From contig JAEDEK010000056.1 of the NCBI GenBank assembly GCA_016293365.1, forward strand, positions 1 to 11,854: a stretch of 11,854 bases of DNA, written 5' to 3'. The position numbers and the translations under genes are program-made. Each line of letters opens with the position of its first letter. Positions within the stretch are counted from its first letter, which is position 1. This DNA is from Bulleidia sp. Its GTDB lineage: Bacteria > Bacillota_I > Bacilli_A > Erysipelotrichales > Erysipelotrichaceae. Below the pieces are notes generated by a model. The model saw only the letters and a list, made by a program, of their open reading frames with translations. It did no database searches and had not been told where the DNA came from. Below, piece by piece: positions 6,157 through 11,854 of this stretch.

Positions 6157-7035
6157 ATGAGTGAAATCCATGTAAAGCCAAAACCGTTAACCCCCCGTAA
6201 CTGGATGATGATTGTCGCAGGTTCTGCATTATATGCACTGTCTGTCAACCTGTTTCTTAATCCGTTATCCTTATTTGCCGGAGGTATTGTCGGTACGGCA
6301 CAGCTTGTCCGTAATCTGCTTGTTTCTTCATCCGTCAGCTTTGATGTTGCCGGTATGCTGAACCTTGCCTTCAATATACCTTTATTTGTTCTGGCCTACC
6401 GCCATATGGCAAAAAAGACGTTCTATGGCACCGTTGTATCCTTAATCGTACAGACTGCCATTCTGTCCTTTCTGCCTACCCCTTCTGCCCCATTAATCGC
6501 TGATACCCTTGCCGGAATCATGATTTCAGGAATTCTTGGTGGAATCGGCTGTGGTATTGTTTTAAGCAATGGCGGTACAGCAGGAGGTCTTGATCTTCTG
6601 GGTCTGTATCTGACAGGCAGACTGAAAGACTTTTCTGTCGGTAAGCTTGCCATGTTCTATAACGCATGCCTGTATACGATCTGCGGTATGCTGTACAATC
6701 CTGGTACGGCCATCTATTCGATTCTGTGGATTGTATTCTTTTCCATTGCGGTTGATCGATATCACACACAGAATATCGAAGTGGAACTGATGGTATTTAC
6801 CCATCATCCGGAAGTGGCGGATATGATCATGCATCAATATGTCAGAGGCGTAACAAAATGGGATGGCACAGGAGCCTATACAAATGAAAAGACTTCCGTG
6901 CTTGTCTCCATTGTTGCCAAAAAGGAAGAAGCGGAAGTCCGTAGAAACATTCTTGAAATTGATCCCAGGGCATTCATCATTACCCATGATCCGATCCGGG
7001 TTACCGGTGGTTATCAGAAACGACTGGATATCTAG
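6157..7035 (+). CDS. YitT family membrane protein (DUF161 + DUF2179)
   Basis: This integral membrane protein of the YitT family is 292 aa, the usual length; the transported substrate, if any, is unknown. The N-terminal two thirds carries about five to six hydrophobic segments, the first at about 16-35 (MMIVAGSALYALSVNLFLNP). It also carries the family pattern LFAGGIVGTAQL (39-50) and a glycine-rich NGGTAGGLDLLGLYL block. The cytoplasmic DUF2179 domain (about 207-288) shows GVTKWDGTGAYTNEKTSVL and IDPRAFIITHDPIRVTGGY. It starts 14 nt after the acylphosphatase stop with only a weak AGAAAG binding site, so coupling is likely. Its TAG overlaps the opposite-strand stop of the methyltransferase gene at CTAG. 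Confidence 0.92.
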   Translation: MSEIHVKPKPLTPRNWMMIVAGSALYALSVNLFLNPLSLFAGGIVGTAQLVRNLLVSSSVSFDVAGMLNLAFNIPLFVLAYRHMAKKTFYGTVVSLIVQTAILSFLPTPSAPLIADTLAGIMISGILGGIGCGIVLSNGGTAGGLDLLGLYLTGRLKDFSVGKLAMFYNACLYTICGMLYNPGTAIYSILWIVFFSIAVDRYHTQNIEVELMVFTHHPEVADMIMHQYVRGVTKWDGTGAYTNEKTSVLVSIVAKKEEAEVRRNILEIDPRAFIITHDPIRVTGGYQKRLDI

Positions 7036-7760
7036 TCCTTACGATAGCTGTACATGATGATCCCACCTGCTACAGCTACATTCAATGACTCAAACCCATG
7101 CATTTCAATGCGCACTCTTTCATCACATAACGACTGAATTTCAGGGTGTACACCCTGTCCTTCATTCCCAAGTACGAATGCCATCCTTTCACAGGATGGT
7201 ATTTCTTTCATTGTCTTTGATTCCTCAAGACTTGTCGCAATGCACATTACCCCTTCCTTCTGTAAAGCAGTAATGGTTTCAAATAGATCACAACGCATCA
7301 CAGGAATATGGAACATTGCACCCTGGGTGGAACGGATTGTCTTATCGTTATACAGATCCACGGTATCCTTTGATACAACCACACAGTCGAAACTGAACGA
7401 TACGGCTGTGCGGATTAATGTTCCAAGATTACCTGGATCCTGCACACCATCCAGGATCAGAATTCGTGATCCGAAAACAGATGCCTCTTTGATCTTACGA
7501 CATACCCCGATCAGATGAACCGAAGAAACATTCATCGATAGTTTATGCATAATGGCTGGGGTTACCACAACACCATGATCATCCTTTAATAACGCAGGAT
7601 CATCGGTAATCACCGTTTCCAGGATACCTGCTCTCGCAGCTTCTTCAATCAGATGTTCCCCTTCCACAAGGAAACGTCCGTCTTTATCTCTGTCCTTTTT
7701 CTTCTGGTAGGACGCCCAGCGTTTAACCTTTGCATTCTGCAGTGATGTAATCATTTCCAT
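7032..7760 (-). CDS. TrmH/SpoU family RNA 2'-O-methyltransferase
   Basis: This is an AdoMet-dependent SPOUT methyltransferase acting on ribose 2'-OH of rRNA or tRNA; the exact nucleotide is not deducible. At 242 aa it has the N-terminal substrate-binding domain (KKDRDKDGRFLVEGEHLI, about 21-38) and the C-terminal knotted domain. Motif 1 is LDGVQDPGNLGTLIRTA (103-119, N111 and R117), motif 2 FVLGNEGQGV (195-204), and motif 3 SLNVAVAGGI (225-234). It resembles the YsgA/RlmB-like group. Two starts are close together (ATG GAA ATG). Neither has a clear Shine-Dalgarno, and a promoter predicted just upstream would start transcription at the first ATG, so the mRNA may be leaderless. Its stop shares CTAG with the convergent yitT-like gene. 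Confidence 0.93.
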   Translation of the reverse strand: MEMITSLQNAKVKRWASYQKKKDRDKDGRFLVEGEHLIEEAARAGILETVITDDPALLKDDHGVVVTPAIMHKLSMNVSSVHLIGVCRKIKEASVFGSRILILDGVQDPGNLGTLIRTAVSFSFDCVVVSKDTVDLYNDKTIRSTQGAMFHIPVMRCDLFETITALQKEGVMCIATSLEESKTMKEIPSCERMAFVLGNEGQGVHPEIQSLCDERVRIEMHGFESLNVAVAGGIIMYSYRKD

Positions 7761-7766
7761 GCCAAT

Positions 7767-7796
7767 ATATTACTATTAAACACCGTATTAACGCAA
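7767..7796 (-). promoter_or_regulatory. Candidate promoter of the methyltransferase gene
   Basis: On the minus strand, TTGCGT (7791-7796) is 18 bp from TAATAT (7767-7772). Seven bases beyond the -10 is the A of the ATG at 7760, so initiation here would give a transcript with no 5' leader. The -10 is a 5/6 type match and the spacing is one base long, so this is plausible rather than certain. Confidence 0.45.
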
Positions 7797-7803
7797 AACT
7801 TTG

Positions 7804-7888
7804 TATAATTTACATGGATTTAACAACAGCTTCTTTTAGGATTTTACATTGCATCCGTAGAATAGGAACTGTAAAAAGATCATGTAAA
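7804..7888 (+). promoter_or_regulatory. Promoter region of the two-component operon with Pho-box-like hexamers
   Basis: A perfect TATAAT (7804-7809) lacks a good -35. It is followed by TTTACA (7809-7814), TTAACA (7820-7825), a weak TTCTTT (7831-7836) and TTTACA (7843-7848), roughly every 11-12 bases on the + strand. Two TGTAAA copies, which are the same hexamer on the other strand, lie at 7870-7875 and 7883-7888. A second possible -10, TAGAAT (7858-7863), sits nine bases after the last forward hexamer. The pattern matches the TT(A/C/T)ACA repeats bound by PhoP-type regulators, so autoregulation is inferred. Confidence 0.5.
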
Positions 7889-7917
7889 ATCATGAAGAAA
7901 GGAAAGGAGACAACTCT

Positions 7918-8610
7918 ATGGAACTGATCTATTGTGTTGAAGATGATACAAGCATCCGTGACATTGAAATATACACCCTGCGCTCAACCGGATATGAAGC
8001 AACCGGTTTTGAGAATGGAAAAGCATTCTTTGAGGCAATCCGGACCCGCATGCCGGACCTTGTGATTCTCGATATCATGTTACCGGATATCAGCGGCATG
8101 GAGATTCTGACAAGACTCAAAAAGGATCCGGCTACACTTCATCTGCCGGTGATTCTTGCCAGTGCCAAGGGCACCGAATTTGATAAGATCTCCGGACTTG
8201 ATACAGGTGCAGATGATTATCTTGCCAAGCCGTTTGGCATGATGGAGATGGTATCCCGTGTCAGAGCAGTTCTGCGTCGATCCAAACCGAGAACAGAAAC
8301 TCTGATCCGGGCAGGTAATATTGTCATCAATGATGCAACCCATGAAGTCATCGTAAATGAAGAATCCATTGAACTGACTTTAAAGGAATATTCGATTCTG
8401 AAACTGCTGATCAGCAATCCTCATATTGTTTTTACAAGAGATCGACTGCTGAACGAAATCTGGGGTATGGACTACGATGGTGAAACAAGAACAGTAGATG
8501 TTCATATCCGTACATTACGCACAAAACTGAAGGAAGCAGGCAGCTGCATCGAAACCATCCGAGGTGTCGGCTACCGCTATAAAGACAATCATGAAAAAGA
8601 AACTGTTTAA
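7918..8610 (+). CDS. OmpR/PhoB-family response regulator (PhoP-like)
   Basis: This DNA-binding response regulator is paired with the kinase that follows. At 230 aa it is full length. The receiver domain is residues 1-118 with the acidic pocket E8/D9/D10, phosphoacceptor D52 (VILDIMLPD), S82 in the switch position (LASAKG) and K104 (AKPF). The winged-helix domain is about 128-225 with LTLKEYSILKLLISNPHIV, ending in the typical DVHIRTLRTKLKEAG and IRGVGYRY. AAAGGAG lies eight bases before the ATG. It overlaps the kinase gene by 20 bases. The pairing with a PhoR-type kinase and the TTTACA repeats upstream suggest phosphate-type regulation, but no pst or other phosphate gene is in view, so no symbol is given. 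Confidence 0.94.
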   Translation: MELIYCVEDDTSIRDIEIYTLRSTGYEATGFENGKAFFEAIRTRMPDLVILDIMLPDISGMEILTRLKKDPATLHLPVILASAKGTEFDKISGLDTGADDYLAKPFGMMEMVSRVRAVLRRSKPRTETLIRAGNIVINDATHEVIVNEESIELTLKEYSILKLLISNPHIVFTRDRLLNEIWGMDYDGETRTVDVHIRTLRTKLKEAGSCIETIRGVGYRYKDNHEKETV

Positions 8611-10240
8611 AAATATCCTGCTTGCCATGGCCGGTACTCTGCTGTTTTCGCTGGTCCTGATCATTCTTGTTCTCAATCAGAACTTTGCCGAAATCGAAAC
8701 AGGCAGACTTTCATCTCAGGCAAGTATGGTACAGGCTGGCATTGAAACTTCCGGCATGAATTATCTTCAGAAACTGGATGAGAAAGAATTCCGCATTACA
8801 TGGATTGCTGATGACGGCACGGTTCTGTACGACAACACGACCGATCCGAAAACAATGGAAAACCATGGAAACAGAGAAGAATTCATCGAAGCCCGAATCA
8901 ATGGTGAAGCAAGTATACGACGTTATTCTTCCACCATTGCCAAGGATACATATTATTATGCAAAAAGACTGGATGATAACTCTGTTATCCGCCTGTCCCA
9001 GACAAATGACTCCGTATTTGCTTTGACTCTGCGTCTTGCCACACCGATTCTTTGGATCTTCATACTTGCGGCAATCGTATCTGCAATTGTCGCCAACCGG
9101 CTTGCATCCCACATTGCTGATCCGATCAACAGAATTGATCTGGATCATCCTCTTGCCAATAACAGTTATGAAGAAATCCGACCGTTATTGACACGTATTC
9201 ATAACCAGAATCAACAGATTGACCGTCAGATCGAAGAACTGCACCGTAAGAAAAAGGAATTCCTGACAATCACTGATAATGTCAGTGAAGCTCTGATTCT
9301 TCTGAATACAGAAGGCAAAACCGTTTTCTTCAACAGAGCTGCACTGACTCTGTTCCATACCGATGAAAAGCAGATTGACTCTATCATGGAAATGGAACAG
9401 ATCAGACAGCTTGTCAATACCGTACTGATGGGCAAAGACAGCGAAGCTGTGATCACAATGGAAGATGAGACAATCCGTGTGATCGGCAGACCGATCTTCT
9501 CCCGTAAAGTGCTGACAGGAGCATCCCTGCTGGCATATGACATCACCGAAACATACAGCCTGGAGTTACAGCGCAGAGAGTTCAGCGCCAATGTATCTCA
9601 TGAGCTCAAAACCCCATTACAGGCAATCATGGGAAGCACGGAGCTGCTCCGAAACGGTCTTGTGAAAAAAGGTGATGAATCCACCTTCTATCAGAGAATC
9701 CATGATGAAAGTGCAAGAATGCTGACACTGATTGATGACATTATCCGTCTTTCACAGCTGGATGAAGATGCACCAGTCGAAGAAACAAAGGTGGATCTAT
9801 CCGATCTCGCATCCGAAACAATGGAAGCCTTATCTTCAGCAGCCTTCAGAAAGAATATCAAGCTGGAATCAGATCTGCATACAGCCATCATAAAAGCCAA
9901 TTCCAGAATGATCTATGAGATCTTCTACAACCTGATCGATAATGCGATCCGCTATTCCAAAAACGATACATCCATCCTGATCAGAACATGGGTGGAAAAA
10001 GATCAGGCATGGCTTTCCGTCCAGGACCATGGCTGTGGCATCCCAAAAGAATCACAGGCAAGAATCTTTGAAAGATTCTATCGGGTTGATAAATCTCATT
10101 CCCGTGCAACCGGAGGTACAGGTCTGGGCCTTTCCATCGTCAAGCATTCCGTTGCCAGATGTCACGGCAATATCACACTGTCCAGCAGACTGAATGAAGG
10201 AAGTACCTTTACCGTTAACTTCCCATTACTGAACAGATAA
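8591..10240 (+). CDS. PhoR-type membrane sensor histidine kinase
   Basis: This is the membrane sensor kinase for the preceding regulator, 549 aa. In order: TM1 (about 8-28), a roughly 120-residue extracellular PAS-like domain with ITWIADDGTVLYDN and ENHGNREEF, TM2 (about 149-168), a short HAMP-like linker, a cytoplasmic PAS domain (about 225-325, ITDNVSEALILLNTEG), HisKA with phosphorylated H337 in FSANVSHELKTPL, and the ATPase domain with N box NLIDN (447-451), G1 DHGCGIP (479-485), F box RIFERFYRVD and G2 GGTGLGLSIVK. This architecture is that of PhoR. A GTG at 8564 would add nine residues but lacks a binding site. The ATG at 8591 gives MKKKLFKNILL and overlaps the regulator's stop, implying coupling. 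Confidence 0.94.
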   Translation: MKKKLFKNILLAMAGTLLFSLVLIILVLNQNFAEIETGRLSSQASMVQAGIETSGMNYLQKLDEKEFRITWIADDGTVLYDNTTDPKTMENHGNREEFIEARINGEASIRRYSSTIAKDTYYYAKRLDDNSVIRLSQTNDSVFALTLRLATPILWIFILAAIVSAIVANRLASHIADPINRIDLDHPLANNSYEEIRPLLTRIHNQNQQIDRQIEELHRKKKEFLTITDNVSEALILLNTEGKTVFFNRAALTLFHTDEKQIDSIMEMEQIRQLVNTVLMGKDSEAVITMEDETIRVIGRPIFSRKVLTGASLLAYDITETYSLELQRREFSANVSHELKTPLQAIMGSTELLRNGLVKKGDESTFYQRIHDESARMLTLIDDIIRLSQLDEDAPVEETKVDLSDLASETMEALSSAAFRKNIKLESDLHTAIIKANSRMIYEIFYNLIDNAIRYSKNDTSILIRTWVEKDQAWLSVQDHGCGIPKESQARIFERFYRVDKSHSRATGGTGLGLSIVKHSVARCHGNITLSSRLNEGSTFTVNFPLLNR

Positions 10241-10250
10241 CAGACTGTCA

Positions 10251-10280
10251 AAAGAGTACTGATTTCACTCAGTACTCTTT
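10251..10280. terminator. Bidirectional terminator between the kinase and GNAT genes
   Basis: AAAGAGTACTGA (10251-10262) and TCAGTACTCTTT (10269-10280) form a perfect 12-bp stem around the loop TTTCAC. On the + strand a T-rich tract (TTTCTTTACC and beyond) follows, ending the kinase transcript. On the minus strand the tail is a shorter TTTTG. The left-hand part of the minus stem includes the last codons and the TGA of the GNAT gene. Confidence 0.85.
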
Positions 10281-10829
10281 CTTTACCTTTTTTACCATTG
10301 TAAATAAGGTAGCATATGTTCCATCTGTATACCGGAAGGCATCCGGAATGATTCCAGTCTTACTGAAACCGCATTTTTCATACAGAGATATGGCGGATGT
10401 ATTGGCTTCTACCACTTCCAGCTCCATCTGTTCATAGCCAATGCGGAATGCTGCCTCTTCCAGAATTTCCATTGCCTTTGTGCCGATGCCTGCTCCCCAA
10501 TACTCTTTTTTGAGTGCTAAAGCAAGTTCACAACGATGGCGTATTCTTGAAAGCATGCCCCTTCCACTGATCGAGCAGCTTCCTGCAAGGATACCATCAA
10601 CAAGGATGACAATCATGACATCTTTGGAAGATGTCAGATTTGCTTCTATGAACCTGCGTTCCATTGCTTCATCCAAACGGATTTCTTCCACTTCCCGTAA
10701 CAGATAATCTGTTTCCATTGCGGTCTGCTTCATATAGGCAATCAGATCTGCCGCATCTTTGTTTTCGCCACTGCGGAATACGACTGTTCTGCCTTTTCGA
10801 TCGTTCCATACATGTTCTTCAAACTTCAT
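10269..10829 (-). CDS. GNAT family N-acetyltransferase (RimJ/RimL-like)
   Basis: This acetyl-CoA-dependent acyltransferase has an unknown substrate. At 186 aa it has the GNAT fold. The CoA pyrophosphate loop is KEYWGAGIGTKAM (108-120), a strand ELEVVEAN leads into NTSAISLYEKCGF (143-155), which is the typical N-terminus-acetylase-like end block. A beta-strand VMIVILVDGILAGSCSI precedes these (71-87). A longer frame starts 30 bases upstream. The ATG at 10827-10829 was chosen because GGAGGAGG (10834-10841) lies just before it, whereas the longer start would have its own coding region spanning that site. The last four codons lie within the shared terminator stem. It is monocistronic, with its own likely promoter. 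Confidence 0.92.
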   Translation of the reverse strand: MKFEEHVWNDRKGRTVVFRSGENKDAADLIAYMKQTAMETDYLLREVEEIRLDEAMERRFIEANLTSSKDVMIVILVDGILAGSCSISGRGMLSRIRHRCELALALKKEYWGAGIGTKAMEILEEAAFRIGYEQMELEVVEANTSAISLYEKCGFSKTGIIPDAFRYTDGTYATLFTMVKKVKKEY

Positions 10830-10833
10830 TATT

Positions 10834-10841
10834 CCTCCTCC
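10834..10841 (-). promoter_or_regulatory. Ribosome binding site that fixes the GNAT start
   Basis: GGAGGAGG on the minus strand ends four bases before the ATG at 10827-10829. The outer GGAGG is seven bases from it. This is far stronger than anything ahead of the alternative ATG at 10857-10859. Confidence 0.8.
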
Positions 10842-10862
10842 ATCATGAGTACGCCGCATACA

Positions 10863-10886
10863 ATTATATCTCCAATGTCTCCAATG
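10863..10886 (-). promoter_or_regulatory. Candidate GNAT promoter with a tandem 9-bp repeat
   Basis: A perfect TATAAT on the minus strand (10863-10868) lies directly after two head-to-tail copies of CATTGGAGA (10869-10886). The repeats fill the spacer. The -35 position falls in the U-tract of the upstream terminator (TTTTTC), which is a weak match. The repeat may be an operator or replication slippage. Confidence 0.45.
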
Positions 10887-10912
10887 AAAAAGAGCTGCCT
10901 GAAACAGCTCTT
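10887..10912 (-). terminator. Intrinsic terminator of the DUF2975-HTH operon
   Basis: On the minus strand AAGAGCTG (10905-10912) pairs with CAGCTCTT (10890-10897) over a 7-nt loop and is followed by a run of T (10887-10891). The 5' arm begins within the TAA stop codon of the HTH gene. It separates that operon from the GNAT gene. Confidence 0.88.
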
Positions 10913-11123
10913 ATTCATCTTTAACATATTCCAGAATATCCCCTGGCTGACAATCCAATGCCTCACAGATCGCTTCCAGTGTGGAAAAGCGGATAGCTGA
11001 GATCTTTCCTGTTTTCATCTTGGAAAGATTGACATTGGTGACACCAACCATTTCAGAAAGCTCCTTGAGTGACACTTTCCGATCAGCCATGACACGATCC
11101 AGTCGTAATATGATTTTCCCCAT
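10911..11123 (-). CDS. Small Cro/CI-type HTH regulator (YozG-like)
   Basis: This 70-residue protein is essentially a single xre-type helix-turn-helix. Helices 2 and 3 are in LKELSEMVGVTNVNLSKMKTGK (about 19-40), and the end block AIRFSTLEAICEALDCQ and PGDILEYV is typical of the YozG-like group. A frame six residues longer exists, but the ATG at 11121-11123 starts the conserved MGKIILRLD and lies one base after the TAA of the membrane protein gene (TAA T ATG), so translation is coupled. In Bacillota such regulators commonly sit beside DUF2975 membrane proteins, as with B. subtilis yoaS-yozG. Autoregulation through the palindrome upstream of the operon is inferred. Confidence 0.92.
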   Translation of the reverse strand: MGKIILRLDRVMADRKVSLKELSEMVGVTNVNLSKMKTGKISAIRFSTLEAICEALDCQPGDILEYVKDE

Positions 11124-11124
11124 A

Positions 11125-11715
11125 TTACAGCGTCTCATCACTCAGCTGTTGCAGCTGTGCTCCGTACGCAAATACTTTAGCAAGCAGAAACAGGACAAAT
11201 GCCACAGCAATAAAGCTGATATCATAGGAATACTGCAGATCAATCCCTGTCACAACAGAAGGATTGAAGATCTGCATCAGATTCATGCTGTTGATACGGA
11301 GTGCACTGACAATAACGGATAGAATATTGATCATTCCTCCTACAATGACATACCAGGCAAGATGAATCAGCCGTTTCGATATGTTTTTACCGAAAACAGA
11401 TGACTGCAGTGCTTCTTCAACAATCTTTCCAAGCTCACGTAATCCCATATAGAAGATGATGCAGAATGATGCAACAATCGCAATCGCAAATGGAAATGCA
11501 TTGGAATTCAGAATCTGCTGTGCCAGCTGTGGCTGATTCAGGGTGACTTTCAGATTTCCAAGAATGACGGAAGCTGTCGTTTCTGAAATGACAATGGAAT
11601 TACTTCCTTTTACAAGCAGAATAGAAAACAGAACAATGATGCCAATCGCAATTACAAATACTCTTGCGATCTTCAGGAAACTGCCTGCCAGTTTCAGAGT
11701 TTTTTCAAGTGTCAT
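11125..11715 (-). CDS. DUF2975 family membrane protein (YoaS-like)
   Basis: This 196-aa integral membrane protein has about four hydrophobic segments (15-35, 73-92, 117-138, 165-184). A family-typical loop with SSVFGKNISKRLIHLAWY (105-122) lies between the second and third, and the C-terminus AKVFAYGAQLQQLSDETL is also typical. No function is established for the family. The frame stays open upstream, but AAGGAGG (11724-11730) lies eight bases before the ATG at 11713-11715. Another ATG two codons earlier is only two bases from the site, so the later start was chosen. It is followed directly by the HTH gene, forming the common DUF2975-regulator pair. Confidence 0.9.
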   Translation of the reverse strand: MTLEKTLKLAGSFLKIARVFVIAIGIIVLFSILLVKGSNSIVISETTASVILGNLKVTLNQPQLAQQILNSNAFPFAIAIVASFCIIFYMGLRELGKIVEEALQSSVFGKNISKRLIHLAWYVIVGGMINILSVIVSALRINSMNLMQIFNPSVVTGIDLQYSYDISFIAVAFVLFLLAKVFAYGAQLQQLSDETL

Positions 11716-11738
11716 AATCATGACCTCCTTACACTTAC

Positions 11739-11766
11739 AGTATACACTGAATTTATCGTTTGTCGA
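11739..11766 (-). promoter_or_regulatory. Promoter of the DUF2975-HTH operon
   Basis: TCGACA (11761-11766) is 16 bp from TATACT (11739-11744) on the minus strand, each a single mismatch from consensus. The start site would be near 11732, just before the ribosome binding site AAGGAGG. The -35 lies inside the palindrome at 11753-11769. Confidence 0.65.
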
Positions 11767-11769
11767 TAA
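11753..11769. promoter_or_regulatory. Palindromic candidate operator TTATCG-N5-CGATAA
   Basis: TTATCG (11753-11758) and CGATAA (11764-11769) are perfect inverted copies around TTTGT. The site covers the -35 and the start of the spacer of the operon promoter. A dimeric HTH repressor bound here would block RNA polymerase. The HTH protein encoded by the operon is the obvious candidate, but this is inference. Confidence 0.6.
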
Positions 11770-11790
11770 TTTATTATTGTTTTCAGATAA

Positions 11791-11822
11791 CAAAAGAATC
11801 GGTATCCTGATCCGAATACCGA
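11791..11822 (-). terminator. Probable terminator of an upstream minus-strand gene
   Basis: TCGGTAT (11799-11805) and ATACCGA (11816-11822) pair perfectly over 10 nt. On the minus strand the stem is followed by TTCTTTTG. It sits five bases after a TGA in the edge frame described next, which is the expected place for a terminator. Confidence 0.6.
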
Positions 11823-11827
11823 CAGTT

Positions 11828-11854
11828 TCAATGAAGGTTGTGCCAAGGAATCCT
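11828..11854 (-). CDS. Possible last codons of a gene beyond the right edge
   Basis: On the minus strand one frame from the edge reads RIPWHNLH and stops at TGA (11828-11830), followed at once by the terminator hairpin. Eight codons are too few to identify a protein, and the only support for the frame is the position of that terminator. Confidence 0.3.
   Translation of the reverse strand, partial: RIPWHNLH

Noticed and set aside
6562..6987. A 141-codon minus-strand frame inside the yitT-like gene
   Set aside because: It is a shadow of a membrane-protein gene with clear YitT and DUF2179 motifs and has no binding site.
11832..11854. ATG on the + strand at the right edge (MKVVPRNP) as a new gene start
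   Set aside because: No Shine-Dalgarno precedes it, and the bases are better explained by a minus-strand gene end and terminator.

Overview
This window is chromosomal DNA from a Gram-positive Bacillota (Firmicutes). Support for this comes from the Firmicutes-type leaders and genes: a T-box riboswitch ahead of pheS, strong GGAGG-type ribosome binding sites, TTGNNN/TATAAT promoters, a YitT-family membrane protein, and a DUF2975/YozG-like gene pair. Several proteins resemble Erysipelotrichia versions, but that placement is an inference from memory and was not tested. No transposase, integrase, phage gene, CRISPR array, rRNA or tRNA is visible. Apart from the two window edges, every stretch is explained by housekeeping or accessory core genes.

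Layout, left to right. Bases 1-188 hold a short open frame on the + strand, possibly the C-terminal end of a gene cut by the window edge. The same bases are rich in inverted repeats, and a well-formed minus-strand promoter reads leftward into them. Bases 189-3625 (minus) are pheT and pheS, the two subunits of phenylalanyl-tRNA synthetase. They are preceded at 3650-3875 by a Phe-specific (UUC) T-box leader with its own promoter. Bases 3918-5824 (minus) are a tight three-gene unit: a divergent S51 peptidase/GATase-like protein, a Bcp-type thiol peroxidase, and YaaA, a peroxide-stress protein. From the same short divergent spacer, acylphosphatase and a YitT/DUF2179 membrane protein run rightward (5867-7035). 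The YitT-family gene meets a SpoU-family RNA 2'-O-methyltransferase tail to tail at a shared CTAG (7032-7760, minus). Bases 7918-10240 (+) are an OmpR/PhoB-type response regulator and a PhoR-type sensor kinase. The 157-bp spacer upstream carries several TTTACA/TTAACA hexamers that look like a Pho-type operator. A symmetrical terminator separates the kinase from a convergent GNAT acetyltransferase (10269-10829, minus). Last comes a DUF2975 membrane protein and a Cro/CI-type HTH regulator (10911-11715, minus), with a perfect palindrome over the -35 element. The extreme right edge may hold the last codons and terminator of another minus-strand gene.

How it fits together. The pheST operon is controlled by tRNA-Phe charging through the T-box. 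The Bcp-YaaA unit looks like a small oxidative-stress module. The response regulator and kinase are translationally coupled (20-nt overlap) and probably autoregulated. The DUF2975/HTH pair is probably autorepressed through the palindrome. I see no clear sign of a wholly new multi-gene system. The most interesting leads are the rearranged catalytic motif in the S51-like protein, the regulatory sites ahead of the two-component and DUF2975 operons, and the unexplained structured stretch at the left edge.
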